Assembly (NCBI GenBank): GCA_046331705.1
Contig: JAXLQJ010000007.1
Location: 124,001 to 188,000 of the forward strand
Origin: JADJOY01 sp046331705 [NCBI: bacterium]
GTDB lineage: Bacteria; JADJOY01
Reading direction: 5' to 3'
DNA: 64,000 nt
Shown here: one piece after another, positions 20,833 through 30,070 of the stretch
Layout of the letters: each line of letters begins with the position of its first letter
How positions within the stretch are numbered: position 1 is the first letter of the stretch
The notes under the pieces: model-generated
Databases searched by the model: none
Seen by the model: only the letters and a program-made list of their open reading frames with translations
Told to the model about the DNA's origin: nothing
Position numbers and translations under genes: made by a program

Positions 20833-20855
20833 CGCAGCGTCCTCACGACGCTGCG
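20833..20855 (+). terminator. Hairpin after the methyltransferase gene
   Basis: CGCAGCGT and ACGCTGCG form a perfect 8-bp stem with a 7-nt loop, 21 bp past the methyltransferase stop. No T-run follows; the next bases begin a candidate -35 box. A transcript-end or processing hairpin is likely, and it separates the methyltransferase from the radical SAM operon. Confidence 0.5.
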
Positions 20856-20886
20856 TTGGACGTCGTCGCGAACCGGTCCGTATAAT
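20856..20886 (+). promoter_or_regulatory. Promoter for the radical SAM/glycosyltransferase operon
   Basis: TTGGAC (20856-20861) and a perfect TATAAT (20881-20886) are separated by 19 nt. The implied start lies about 45 nt before the ATG at 20937, which has GGAGGAA upstream. The spacer is two bases longer than optimal, but a perfect -10 in such GC-rich DNA is notable. Confidence 0.6.
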
Positions 20887-20936
20887 TCGACGACGGTGCA
20901 TCCACACTCCCGAGCCCTTCCGGAGGAAGCTCGAAC

Positions 20937-22511
20937 ATGAATCGACCCGGCGTGATGTTGATTTCCATGCTTCCCGAGATCCGCAACCTCGGGATGCTGT
21001 ACCTCGCCGAATCCGTGCGCGCCGCCGGCCATGACGCCGGAGTCCTGTTCATGACGAACGTCCGCGCCAAGGATCGGGGCGGGATCGCGTTCGCCTACAA
21101 CGTCGACGAAACCGACGAAGAGCTCGACAACGCCGTGCGATTCGTCGCCGAGCGCAAGCCCGACATCGTCGGTCTCTCGCTCATGACCGGCCACTATCAT
21201 CGCAGCGTGGCGCTCACCAAGCGCTTGCGCGAGGTGTGCCCGGACACCGAGATCATGTGGGGCGGAATCCACCCCACGCTGGCGCAAGAGGAGTCCATCC
21301 AGCACGCCGACTCGGTGATCGTCGGCGAGGCCGAGGACGCGATGGTCGAGTACCTGCGGCGGCGCGCCGCGGGCGAGACGCCGCGGGACGTCGGCAGCAT
21401 GTGGTTTCGCGAGAAGGACGGCACGGTCGTCAAGAACGAGGTCCGGCACCTCAACCAGGACCTGTCGACGCTCCCCTTCCCGCGCTGGGACTTCACGGAC
21501 CGCTGGTGTCTGCACGACGGCAAGGTCGTGCCGATGACCGACGAGCTCTACCGCTCCTACATGCACTGGCGCGGCGAGCTCTACAACATCATGATCACGC
21601 GCGGTTGCCCGTACCGGTGTACCTACTGCTGCAACGCCTCGTTCATCAACCTGTATCTACGCAAGGGAAAGCTGGTTCGCCGGCGTCGCATCCCCGAGGC
21701 CATCGAGGAGCTTCAGCACGCCCGGCGGCGCTTCCCGTTCCTGCGCGGCATCGACATCCAGGACGACAGCTTCTTGATGAGTGACGATCACTACATCGAG
21801 GAGTTCGCCAAGGTCTACAAGCGCGAGATCGGCATCCCGTTCTACGCGCGCACCATTCCCAGCTACGTCACCGAGCATCGCATCAAGGTGCTCAAGGAAG
21901 CGGGCCTGGACCACCTCCAGATGGGCCTCGAGGCCTCCGAGCGGATCAACAAGGAAGTCTTCCGCCGTCCGGTCTCGAACCGGCGCTTCATCGATGCCGC
22001 CCACGTCTTCCACAAGTTCAACGTCACCAAGCACTACGACGTCATCCTCGACAATCCGTACGCCACCGAGGACGACTACGTCGACATCCTGAACACGCTC
22101 ATCGCGTGCCCCAAGCCGTACTTCCTGAGCTGCCTCTCGATGACCTTCTTCCCCTACACCCCGATCTGGGACCGGGCGAAGAAGGACAACATGATCGAGA
22201 AGGCTCGCGAGGGTTACGCCGACGGCATCGTCAACCTGAAGAACACGTACCTGAACCACCTCATCATCGTGGCGCCGATGACACCGAATCGCCTGTTGCG
22301 CTATTTCATCGACCAGCGCAACACGAAGACGGCTCAGTTCGCGTTCCAGGCGTACTGCAAGCTGGTGGTGCAGCCCTACTTCAACGTCCTGAATCGGCTG
22401 CGCGCCTCGCGTTACTTCTTCAACTTGCTCAAGCCGGCGTACTTCTTCCTGCAGCGCCTGCGCCGAAGCCGCGACTTCGTGCCGGCGCCGGCCGAGGGCG
22501 CCCCGGCGTGA
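20937..22511 (+). CDS. B12-binding-domain radical SAM protein
   Basis: 524 residues. The first about 150 residues form a Rossmann-like cobalamin-binding-type domain (VMLISMLPEIRNLGMLYLAES, IMWGGIHPT, VIVGEAEDAMVEYL). The radical SAM barrel has the cluster motif CPYRCTYC (Cys224, Cys228, Cys231). A C-terminal basic helical tail of about 80 residues follows. This class uses methylcobalamin and SAM to methylate unactivated carbons, or to rearrange lipids and natural products. The classical base-off His motif is not present in clear form, so cobalamin use is unproven. It is the first gene after the TATAAT promoter and overlaps the next gene by 4 bp. The substrate is likely a glycan or lipid, by context only. 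Confidence 0.85.
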   Translation: MNRPGVMLISMLPEIRNLGMLYLAESVRAAGHDAGVLFMTNVRAKDRGGIAFAYNVDETDEELDNAVRFVAERKPDIVGLSLMTGHYHRSVALTKRLREVCPDTEIMWGGIHPTLAQEESIQHADSVIVGEAEDAMVEYLRRRAAGETPRDVGSMWFREKDGTVVKNEVRHLNQDLSTLPFPRWDFTDRWCLHDGKVVPMTDELYRSYMHWRGELYNIMITRGCPYRCTYCCNASFINLYLRKGKLVRRRRIPEAIEELQHARRRFPFLRGIDIQDDSFLMSDDHYIEEFAKVYKREIGIPFYARTIPSYVTEHRIKVLKEAGLDHLQMGLEASERINKEVFRRPVSNRRFIDAAHVFHKFNVTKHYDVILDNPYATEDDYVDILNTLIACPKPYFLSCLSMTFFPYTPIWDRAKKDNMIEKAREGYADGIVNLKNTYLNHLIIVAPMTPNRLLRYFIDQRNTKTAQFAFQAYCKLVVQPYFNVLNRLRASRYFFNLLKPAYFFLQRLRRSRDFVPAPAEGAPA

Positions 22512-23494
22512 CGACGGTCTCCGACCGAACGACCCTGCAAGCGACGGCCGGAGACCTGCCAGCCACGGATTCTCGATCGGGGGCCCGGGCGAGCGCCCTG
22601 CCCCCGATGGGCTTTCGTGGGCCCGAGGCCGAGCTGCACGCTCAGGCGGCCGCGGGCGTCGAGCGGGGACCGCTTCCGGCGCACGCCGAAGGCCCCGTCG
22701 ACGTCAGCATCAGCGTCGTCACCTACAACACCGCGGCGCGTCTGCTGCAGTGTCTCGAGTCCATCCAGGCGACGGCCGGCGATCTGCGCTACGAGGTCTT
22801 CGTCGTCGACAACGCGTCGAGCGACGACACCGACATCCAGATCTACCGCAGCTTCCCGAACGTTCGGCTCATCCTGAACGAACGGAACGTGGGATTCGCC
22901 CGCGCCAACAACCAGGCGATCCTGCTCTCGCGCGGTCGCTACGTGTTCGTGACCAATCCGGACATCGTCGTTCGCCCCGATGCGCTGCAGCGCATGATCG
23001 AGTACCTCGACACGCATTCCGACGTCGGGGTCGCCGCGTGCCGCCTGGAATATCCCGACGGCTCCCTCCAGCTCTCCTGCCGGTCGTTCCCCACCGTCGC
23101 CTCGTTCCTGCTGCGCGGGTTGCCGCTGCCCGAGCGCTGGAAGTCGGAGAGCCGCGTGATGCGCCGCTACCTGATGTCCGACTGGGACCACCGGACGCGC
23201 CGCGAGGTCGACTGGTGCTTGGGAAGCTGCCTCCTGGTGCGTCGCGAGACGATCGAGGCGGTGGGCGGCATGGACAGTCGCTTCTTCCTCTATTACGAGG
23301 ACATCGACTGGTGCTACCGCATTCGTCGCGCGGGCTGGAAGATCGCCTACCTGCCGGAAGTGAGCATGATCCACTTCTACCGGCGGGCGAGCGCGAGCCG
23401 CGTGCCGAATCGCCTGACCTTCCACCACTTCTTGAGCGCCTTCATGTTCTTCGCGAAGTTCCTGCCCGAGCGCGGCTTGCGCACGTTCTGGTGA
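22508..23494 (+). CDS. GT2 glycosyltransferase, rhamnosyltransferase-like (copy A)
   Basis: 328 residues from a GTG at 22508 overlapping the previous stop (GTGA). After a disordered leader of about 60 residues comes the GT-A fold: SISVVTYNTAARLLQCLESI, FVVDNASSDDT, RNVGFARANNQAI, and the acceptor-side FLYYEDIDWCYRIRRAGWKI, a signature of the WbbL/rhamnosyltransferase-like GT2 group. A TNPDI motif replaces the usual DxD, as is common in this subgroup. It transfers a sugar from a nucleotide donor in the cytoplasm. It resembles the gene at 24698 in length and motifs, and both follow a radical SAM gene. An ATG at 22607 is an alternative start. Confidence 0.85.
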   Translation: MTTVSDRTTLQATAGDLPATDSRSGARASALPPMGFRGPEAELHAQAAAGVERGPLPAHAEGPVDVSISVVTYNTAARLLQCLESIQATAGDLRYEVFVVDNASSDDTDIQIYRSFPNVRLILNERNVGFARANNQAILLSRGRYVFVTNPDIVVRPDALQRMIEYLDTHSDVGVAACRLEYPDGSLQLSCRSFPTVASFLLRGLPLPERWKSESRVMRRYLMSDWDHRTRREVDWCLGSCLLVRRETIEAVGGMDSRFFLYYEDIDWCYRIRRAGWKIAYLPEVSMIHFYRRASASRVPNRLTFHHFLSAFMFFAKFLPERGLRTFW

Positions 23495-23501
23495 GCGTTC
23501 G

Positions 23502-24701
23502 ATGTTGCCGCGCAGCCTCGCCAACGTGACCCCGGCACGGGACCTCGACGTGCTGATGGATCTCACGCCGCGCTGCAACATCTACTGCACGATGTGCCTG
23601 CTGCCGCTGGAGGAGGAGCACTCGAAGGGCGCCGAGATGCCGGAGCCCGTCTTCCAGCGGATCGCGGACGAGGTCTTCCCGCGCGCCAAGAGCGTCTCGC
23701 TCTCGTGCGGCGCCGAGCCGTTCATGTCGAAGCGCTTCCTGCCGGCGCTCGAGATGGCGGCCGCGCGCGGCGTGCCGCACATCAAGTTCGTCACCAACGG
23801 CCTGCTCATGACGGACGAGGCGATCCAGACCATCGTCGACCTGGGGATCAACCGGGTGATGGTTTCGCTCGACGGCGCCACCGCCGCCACCTACGAGTCG
23901 ATCCGCGTGGGTGGCAAGTTCGACCGCTTGGTGGATCGATTGCTCGCGCTCAGGCGCATCAAGGAAGAGCGGCGATCGATCACCCCCGTGCTCAAGTTCT
24001 CGTGGGTGCTGATGCGCTCGAACCTGCACGAGGTGCTCGACCTGGTCGAGCTCGCCCGGTACGTGGGCGCCGAGGAGATCTACCTTCGGCATCTCGTGCC
24101 CTTCGCGGAGCTCGACGTCTCGCGCGAGCTGCTCTTCGACACCCCCCACGAGGTGAACGAGGTGCTCGACGAGGCGTGGAGGCGCACCCGACGCTACGGC
24201 ATCCGCATGACGACCTTGCCGAAGCTTCCGCCCGGGCTTCCCACGCCCTTCCAGTCGCTCACGCTCGTCTACGAGCACGCCCGCGAGATCGCCCGCGACG
24301 AGGGCATGGGCGGCGTCCTCGCCACCGTGCTGCGCAAGTGGCGGCTGCGCGCCAAGGCCTGCGACCAACCGTGGTTCTCGGTCTACATCCGTCCCGATGG
24401 CGCGGTGAACCCCTGCGGTGCGTGGTTCAAGGAAGCGCCGCTCGGCGAGCTCGCCAGCCAGCACCTCGACGAGATCTACGCCGGTGACGACGCCCGCCGC
24501 CTGCGAGCCGAGCTCACGGGACTGGCGCCGCTGCGCTCCGCGTGCGCGCAATGCCCGAACGTGGTGTCGGGTCGAGTGAGCGCGCACGCATTCGAGCCGC
24601 GTTCGGCCTGGGCCTCGGGGCGGCCGAGCGAGTGGAAGCCGCGCCGGCCCAAGATCCTGGAGCGGGCCCGGCGCGACACGCGATCCTCGAGCGCGGTGTG
24701 A
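23502..24701 (+). CDS. Radical SAM protein with SPASM-like C-terminus
   Basis: 399 residues. The [4Fe-4S]-SAM motif CNIYCTMC is at Cys25, Cys29, Cys32. Barrel features include LSCGAEPFMSKRF and FVTNGLLMTDEAI. The C-terminal part has Cys in CDQPWFSVYIRPDGAVNPCG and CAQCPN, the pattern of a SPASM or twitch domain binding extra Fe-S clusters. SPASM enzymes modify peptides or sugars, for example by dehydrogenation or by forming thioether and C-C bonds. No short precursor peptide gene is adjacent, and the flanking genes are glycosyltransferases, so a sugar substrate is plausible. It starts 7 bp after the previous gene and overlaps the next by 4 bp. Confidence 0.87.
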   Translation: MLPRSLANVTPARDLDVLMDLTPRCNIYCTMCLLPLEEEHSKGAEMPEPVFQRIADEVFPRAKSVSLSCGAEPFMSKRFLPALEMAAARGVPHIKFVTNGLLMTDEAIQTIVDLGINRVMVSLDGATAATYESIRVGGKFDRLVDRLLALRRIKEERRSITPVLKFSWVLMRSNLHEVLDLVELARYVGAEEIYLRHLVPFAELDVSRELLFDTPHEVNEVLDEAWRRTRRYGIRMTTLPKLPPGLPTPFQSLTLVYEHAREIARDEGMGGVLATVLRKWRLRAKACDQPWFSVYIRPDGAVNPCGAWFKEAPLGELASQHLDEIYAGDDARRLRAELTGLAPLRSACAQCPNVVSGRVSAHAFEPRSAWASGRPSEWKPRRPKILERARRDTRSSSAV

Positions 24702-25684
24702 GCGTCGAGGTCGCACGGGCGCCCGCCAACGCGTCGGAACCCGACCTCAGCATCTGCATCGTCTCCTACCGCTGCCGCGACTCGCTGCTCGCGTGTCTCG
24801 CGGCCTACGGCGCGGGACGGAGCGAGCTGCGCGCGGAGACGCTCGTCGTCGACAACGGCTCCGGCGACGGCACCGTGGAAGCCGTGCGCGCGCGCTTCCC
24901 CGACGTCGACGTCACGGCCTTCGACACCAACCGGGGTTTCGCGTTCGCCGCGAATCGCGCCCTGGCCCGCGCTCGCGGCCGATTCGTGCTGCTGCTCAAC
25001 CCGGACGTCCGTGTCAGCGCCGAGACCCTCGCCGCAGCCGCTGCGGCGCTCGACGAGCACCCGGCGTGGGGGGTGCTCGGCATCCGGCTGCGCTACCCGG
25101 ACGGCCAGGTGCAGGGAACGTGCGGGCACTTTCCCGACACCTTCGCCGTGCTCGCGCGAAGCCTCGGCATCCAGAACCTGCTGCTTCGCTGCACGGCCTT
25201 CGCCGCGCGCGAGAACCTCGCCTACTTCTGCTTTCCGAGCGACGTCCACGAGGTGGACGGCATGCTGGGCGCGTTCCTGCTCGTCCGCCGCGAGGTCCTG
25301 GCGCGCGTCGGGCTCCTCGACGAAGGGTACTTCCTCTACGGCGAGGACATCGACTGGTGCCGACGCGCGCGCGGCCTGGGAGTCCGCATCGTGCACCATC
25401 CCGGCCTCGAGGCCGTGCACGCCCAGGGTACGAGCGCCGCGCGGGTGCCGCTGCGATCGCTCCGTCACTTCCACGCGTCGGCCGTCCGCTACCACCGCCT
25501 CCACGAGCGCTCCACGCTGCCGCGCTGGGTGCGCCCCATCGCGCGCGCCTCGCTCTCGGTGCGCTATGCGCTGGCGCTCGTGAAGCACGCGCTCGGCTGG
25601 CGGCCCGCGCATCGCGTCTACCTCGAGCTGCGTCCCGCGCGGGCAGCGGGCCACCATCGTGCGATTTCGGGCGATTCGCGCTGA
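24698..25684 (+). CDS. GT2 glycosyltransferase, rhamnosyltransferase-like (copy B)
   Basis: 328 residues from a GTG at 24698 within the preceding stop (GTGTGA). Motifs parallel copy A: LSICIVSYRCRDSLLACL, LVVDNGSGDGT, TNRGFAFAANRAL, LLLNPDVRV and YFLYGEDIDWCRRARGLGV. It lacks copy A's long disordered leader. It probably adds a second sugar to the same glycan. The longer frame starting at 24542 reads through the radical SAM gene and is not credible. The repeated order of radical SAM then GT2, with the same GTGA junction, suggests a duplicated module. Confidence 0.85.
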   Translation: MSVEVARAPANASEPDLSICIVSYRCRDSLLACLAAYGAGRSELRAETLVVDNGSGDGTVEAVRARFPDVDVTAFDTNRGFAFAANRALARARGRFVLLLNPDVRVSAETLAAAAAALDEHPAWGVLGIRLRYPDGQVQGTCGHFPDTFAVLARSLGIQNLLLRCTAFAARENLAYFCFPSDVHEVDGMLGAFLLVRREVLARVGLLDEGYFLYGEDIDWCRRARGLGVRIVHHPGLEAVHAQGTSAARVPLRSLRHFHASAVRYHRLHERSTLPRWVRPIARASLSVRYALALVKHALGWRPAHRVYLELRPARAAGHHRAISGDSR

Positions 25685-25689
25685 AGGGT

Positions 25690-25695
25690 TATAAT
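25690..25695 (+). promoter_or_regulatory. Possible internal -10 element (TATAAT)
   Basis: A perfect TATAAT sits in the 44-bp gap between GT2 copy B and the next radical SAM gene, in an AT-rich run (GGTTATAATTTTTC). The upstream hexamer at 17-18 nt (TTCGGG) is a poor -35. It may be an internal promoter that restarts transcription of the second half of the locus. Confidence 0.45.
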
Positions 25696-25728
25696 TTTTC
25701 GCGATCGCCTTCCACGCATCGAGCGGCC

Positions 25729-27162
25729 GTGACGAACATCCTCTTCATCAAGCCGTCGGGGCTCGACAAGACCACCCCCGAGACCTTGCATCCGCTCGGG
25801 CTGATGTCGCTCGCCGCGTACTTGCGGCACGTGGGGCGCCGCGACGAGCTGCAGATCCTCGACACCCGCATCCACCTCGACGACACCGTCGAGCGCAATC
25901 TGGATCGCGCCGTGTTCGTGCCCGACATCGTCGGGTTGAGCGCGCTCACCATCGAAGCACGCTCGATGTCCACGTACGCGCGGGCGGCCCGTGCGCGCTG
26001 GCCACACGCGACGATCGTGTGCGGCGGCCCGCACGCATCGAGCTACCCCCACGAGCTGGTGCGCGAGACGGACGTGGACGTGGCCGTCCAGGGTGAAGGC
26101 GAGATCACGTTCGCGGATCTGGTCCAGAGCCTCGAGCTCGGCCGGCCGCTCGACGACGTCAAGGGGATCACGTTCCTGCGCGACGGTGTCTCGATCGAGA
26201 CGCCGCCACGCGACTTCATCCAGGACCTCGATGCCCTGCCGTGGCCCGCCTGGGACCTCGTCGACATCGAGGCCTATGCCTCGATGCGCTGCATGTCGAC
26301 GCTGCCGATGCGCCGCTACATGACGATCTTCACCTCCAGAGCGTGCCCGTACCGCTGCAATTACTGCCACGACGTCTTCGGCAAGGTCTTTCGGGCGCGC
26401 TCGCCCGAGAACGTCGTCGCCGAGATCGAGGAGATCGGCCGACGCTACGGCATCACCGAGTTCGAGTGCGTCGACGACATCTTCAACATCGACAACCGGC
26501 GCGCCGAACGCATCTGCGACGAAATCATCGCGCGTGGGCTCGAGATCGGAATCACGTTTCCCAACGGGCTGCGCGCCGACCGCTTGCCGCGGCCGCTCCT
26601 CGAGAAGCTACGCCGCGCCGGCACCCGCTCGATCAGCTTCGCCGTCGAGACCGCATCCGAACGGCTGCAGCGCGCCACCCAGAAGAAGATGAACCTCGAG
26701 CGGCTGGCGCAGGCGGTACGCGACGCCAACGATCTCGGCATCCTCTGCACCGGCTTCTTCATGCTCGGCTTTCCTGGCGAGACCCGCGAGGAGCTCGATC
26801 GCACCGTCGACTTCGCCCTCTCCATACCGCTGCACACGGCGCATTTCTTCATCGTCACCCCGTTCCAGGGGACCGCTCTCGCCGCCGAGTATCCCGAGAC
26901 CGTGCGACGGCACGCAGCGAGCCTCGACGGTTACAACTACGTGCGCGGCAACACGAACCTGAGCGCCGTCTCGGATCGCGAGCTCTTCCGCACCCAGCGC
27001 CTCGCCTGGCTGCGCTTCTACCTGCGCCCTTCGCGGATCCTCCAGATCTTGCGTCATTACCCGCAGAAGCGCGACCTGATGGCGAAGGCGGCGCGGCTGC
27101 TCACCTACAAGATCATCCGCAATCGGCGCGACGACCGCCTGCCGGCCCTCGCTCCCACCTGA
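25729..27162 (+). CDS. B12-binding-domain radical SAM protein, second copy in the locus
   Basis: 477 residues from a GTG at 25729. The N-terminal domain (about 1-150) has LFIKPSGLDKTTPETLHPLGLMSLAAYL and IVCGGPHASSYP, typical of cobalamin-binding radical SAM proteins. The cluster motif is CPYRCNYC (Cys206, Cys210, Cys213), followed by FVCVDDIFNID-like FECVDDIFNID and MLGFPGETREELDRT, which is diagnostic of this class (HpnJ, BchE and related). The longer open frame to 24793 is a shadow of copy B. Likely methylation or oxidative cyclization of a lipid or glycan, inferred from family. The downstream gene begins 95 bp later. Confidence 0.85.
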   Translation: MTNILFIKPSGLDKTTPETLHPLGLMSLAAYLRHVGRRDELQILDTRIHLDDTVERNLDRAVFVPDIVGLSALTIEARSMSTYARAARARWPHATIVCGGPHASSYPHELVRETDVDVAVQGEGEITFADLVQSLELGRPLDDVKGITFLRDGVSIETPPRDFIQDLDALPWPAWDLVDIEAYASMRCMSTLPMRRYMTIFTSRACPYRCNYCHDVFGKVFRARSPENVVAEIEEIGRRYGITEFECVDDIFNIDNRRAERICDEIIARGLEIGITFPNGLRADRLPRPLLEKLRRAGTRSISFAVETASERLQRATQKKMNLERLAQAVRDANDLGILCTGFFMLGFPGETREELDRTVDFALSIPLHTAHFFIVTPFQGTALAAEYPETVRRHAASLDGYNYVRGNTNLSAVSDRELFRTQRLAWLRFYLRPSRILQILRHYPQKRDLMAKAARLLTYKIIRNRRDDRLPALAPT

Positions 27163-27257
27163 AGCGGGCGATCCTCGCACCGCCGCACGACGGCTGTGCG
27201 CGCGCGTGATTCGTGCTAGCTCCTGGGGCCTCGACCACATCGGGAGACCTGCACCAC

Positions 27258-28451
27258 GTGAACGGGAACGCGCGCGCCATCGGCTTGATCGCCGGCCAGG
27301 ACATCGTGCTCCTCGGCGGTGGCGACTGGGACCTCTGCCCGCGCGAGCCGGACCTGCTCACCGTCCTCGCTCCCCACGGCAACCGCGTGCTCTTCCTGGA
27401 GTCGGCCGGCATGCGGCGGCCCGACTTCCACGTCCAGGACCTGCGCCGCATCGTGGCGCGGCTGGGACGCGCCCGCGAGGGCATGAAGGATCGCGGCCCC
27501 GGCATCCACGTGATCTCGCCACTCACCATCCCCCTGCCCGATCTCGCGCTGGCGCGCGCGGTGAACGTGTGGATTCAACGATGGGCGCTGCACCGCGCGA
27601 TGCGTCGCCTGGCGTTTCGCGACCCCATCCTGTGGGTCACGAGCCCACTGTTCGAGCCATTGATCGAGCGCATTCCCGCGAAGCTCGTGATCTACGATTG
27701 CTTCGACGAGTGGACCGCGTTCCCGGGCGTGGACGCGGCGCTCTTTGGCCGGCTCGAGGCGCGCGCCATTCGCCGCTCGGATCTGGTGCTCGCCGCGAGT
27801 CAGCAGCTGGTGGAAGCGAAACGGGGCCTGCGCCCCGACGTCCGCCTGCTGCGCAACGGCGTTCACGTCGAGCGCTTCCAGGGCAGCGAGCCGCCCGAGC
27901 CGGCGGATCTCGCCGGCATCCCTCGTCCTCGGATCGGCTACGTGGGAAACATCTACGGCCGCCTGGATCTCGCGGGCCTGGAAGCGCTGGCCCGCGCGCG
28001 CCCCGATTGGAGCTTGGTCTTGGTCGGACTCGTCCGCACGCCGATCGATTCGCTGGCAGCCCTTCCCAACGTCCACGTCCTCGGGCACCGGCCCAAGGCG
28101 CTGGTGAGCGACTACTTGCGGCACCTCGATGTCGGCGTGGTCGCTCACGTGCCGAGCGCCCTCGCCGATCGGCAGGACCCGACGAAGATCTACGAATACC
28201 TCGCCGCGGGCTTGCCCGTCGTGACCACGGATCTGCCGGCGATCGAGCCATTCGGGCCTTGGGTGCGACGCGTGCCGTTCGGAGGTGACTGGGCGGCGGC
28301 GATCGCCGCGGAGCTCGCCGCCGACGCTCCCGACGCGCGCCGCGCGCGGCGTGAGGAGGCGAGCCGCCATTCGTGGGAGGCCCGTGCTCGCGACCTCTCG
28401 GGCTGGATCGAGGAGGCGCTCGCAGCCAAGCGTCGAGCGCCACACGCATGA
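27258..28451 (+). CDS. GT4-type glycosyltransferase
   Basis: 397 residues from a GTG at 27258 (GGGAG 11 nt upstream); a GTG at 27213 is an alternative. GT-B fold: N-terminal half with DIVLLGGGDWDLCP and VLFLESAGMRRPD, C-terminal half with RIGYVGNIYGRLDL, VHVLGHRPKALVSDYLRHLDVG and the nucleotide-sugar site DPTKIYEYLAAGLPVV, in which the Glu of the EX7E motif is visible. Similar proteins act in exopolysaccharide and glycolipid synthesis. It overlaps the next gene by ATGA, starting a chain of four tightly coupled genes (27258-32060). Confidence 0.85.
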   Translation: MNGNARAIGLIAGQDIVLLGGGDWDLCPREPDLLTVLAPHGNRVLFLESAGMRRPDFHVQDLRRIVARLGRAREGMKDRGPGIHVISPLTIPLPDLALARAVNVWIQRWALHRAMRRLAFRDPILWVTSPLFEPLIERIPAKLVIYDCFDEWTAFPGVDAALFGRLEARAIRRSDLVLAASQQLVEAKRGLRPDVRLLRNGVHVERFQGSEPPEPADLAGIPRPRIGYVGNIYGRLDLAGLEALARARPDWSLVLVGLVRTPIDSLAALPNVHVLGHRPKALVSDYLRHLDVGVVAHVPSALADRQDPTKIYEYLAAGLPVVTTDLPAIEPFGPWVRRVPFGGDWAAAIAAELAADAPDARRARREEASRHSWEARARDLSGWIEEALAAKRRAPHA

Positions 28452-30070
28452 CGCGGCGCGACCCGACACCGTGGCTGCTCGGCGCGTTGGCGATCGCCAC
28501 GCGTGTGCCGTTCGTTCCAGCGAGCCTCTACGACTTCGACGCGGCCGCCTTCGCCGAGGCCATCGCCTCGTTCGAGCCGCTGCGGTTCCATCCGCATCCG
28601 CCTGGCTACACGTTCTACGTGCTCGCGGCGAAGGCGTTCCACGCCTTGGGCCTCGACCCGCCGGCCGCGCTCGCGGCGGTCTCGATCCTGGCGAGCGCGG
28701 CGACCGTCGTCGCGCTCTACCTCTTCGGCCGCGCGCTCGCCGATCGCCGCGCGGGGACCGTCGCCGCTTCGCTCTATCTCGCCTCGCCGCTGGCCTGGAC
28801 GTACGGCGCCGTCCAGGGCACCTACGGCGTCGGCGCCGCGTGCGCGACGGCGATCGCCTTCGGGGCGTGGCGGCGGCTCGAGGGGACCGGACCGAGCGCG
28901 GCGACGTTGGCGCTCGCTGCGGGACTCGCCGCCGGCTTTCGCCCCGATACCGCGATCGTGCTGGCGCCGCTGCTGCTGGTGGCCGTCGTGCTCTCGCCCC
29001 AAGCGCGGGGCACGCGCGAGCGCCTCCGCGCGCTGGCGCAGGCCGTCGTCGCCGGCACGCTGGGCCTGGCGCTCTGGATCGCGCCCGCCGCGTCGGCGTC
29101 CGGAAGCTGGTCGGGTTACCGCACGGCGGTGGCGCGACAGTGGCAGGTGGTCGCGTTCTCGAACGCCCAGGATCAGTTCACCGCCGCGCTCTTTCGCGTC
29201 GTGAACCTCGTGAAGCTGGTGGTCTACGGCGGCTTCGCGCTGGGTCCGGTGGCGGCGCTGCTCTTCCTGGTGTGCGCGCGTCGCAGCTGGGGATCGCTCG
29301 CGGTCTCGCCCGCAGCGAAGACCACGCTCTACGTGTGGCTGGGCGGCTACCTGGCGCTCGCCGGCGGCGTCGCCTTCGGCCAGCCCGGCATGCTCCTCAC
29401 GGCCCTTCCCGCCGCCTGTCTCGTCATCGGGGTCGGCCTCACCCGAGCCGCCCCCATCGACGCGGGCGCGGCGGGCTTGCGCTGGGCGATCGCCGGGATT
29501 GTGCTGTCCGCCGTGACCTTCCTGACCGCGCCCGGTGTCGGGCCTCGAGCCTTCTTCGATGCGAGCGCATCCCTGCCCGCCAAGGTCTCGACGGAGCTCG
29601 AGCTTTTCACCGCTCCGGGCATCCGGCTCGTGGACGAGCAACTCGGCGGCGCGATCGCCCGAATCCGCGAACGTTACGCGCCCGACGAGAGCGTGATCCT
29701 CACCAACGTCGCGAGCTTCACGCGCGCCGCGTGGGCGCTGCCCGAGTATCGGGTGGCGTGCTACTTCGCGTTCGCGGGCTTCGAGTCGCGACTTCCGTCC
29801 CGGGACATCGGCGAGCCGCGCGGGACCTGGGCGCTTCCGGGCGGGACGCGCTGGCTGCTCGTGCTCGACGCGGATCGGCACGCGCTCGCCGTCCACGATC
29901 AGATCGCCGAGCGGTTCGCGACGGGACACGAGGAAGGCGCAGCGCCGGACGCCGACCGCGCGAGCGTGCTCACGGCGATTCCCGTCGCAGACGTGTCGGA
30001 GCTGCGCTTCCGAGCGGGACGAATCGAATTGGTAGGTCGCGACGGATCCACCGCGGGGTGGGGCCGATGA
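28448..30070 (+). CDS. GT-C fold polytopic membrane glycosyltransferase
   Basis: 540 residues from the ATG at 28448. About nine to ten hydrophobic helices cover 5-400 (for example ALAAVSILASAATVVALYLFG). The first periplasmic loop has LYDFDAAAFAEAI and HPHPPGYTFYV, matching the acidic pair and P-P-G features of lipid-linked-sugar-dependent mannosyltransferases and DUF2723-like families. A soluble C-terminal region (about 400-540) contains PDESVILTNVASFTRAAWA. It likely transfers a sugar from a polyprenyl phosphate carrier on the outer face of the inner membrane. The DPM1-like gene at 31047 could make the donor. It overlaps both neighbours by 4 bp. Confidence 0.75.
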   Translation: MTRRDPTPWLLGALAIATRVPFVPASLYDFDAAAFAEAIASFEPLRFHPHPPGYTFYVLAAKAFHALGLDPPAALAAVSILASAATVVALYLFGRALADRRAGTVAASLYLASPLAWTYGAVQGTYGVGAACATAIAFGAWRRLEGTGPSAATLALAAGLAAGFRPDTAIVLAPLLLVAVVLSPQARGTRERLRALAQAVVAGTLGLALWIAPAASASGSWSGYRTAVARQWQVVAFSNAQDQFTAALFRVVNLVKLVVYGGFALGPVAALLFLVCARRSWGSLAVSPAAKTTLYVWLGGYLALAGGVAFGQPGMLLTALPAACLVIGVGLTRAAPIDAGAAGLRWAIAGIVLSAVTFLTAPGVGPRAFFDASASLPAKVSTELELFTAPGIRLVDEQLGGAIARIRERYAPDESVILTNVASFTRAAWALPEYRVACYFAFAGFESRLPSRDIGEPRGTWALPGGTRWLLVLDADRHALAVHDQIAERFATGHEEGAAPDADRASVLTAIPVADVSELRFRAGRIELVGRDGSTAGWGR

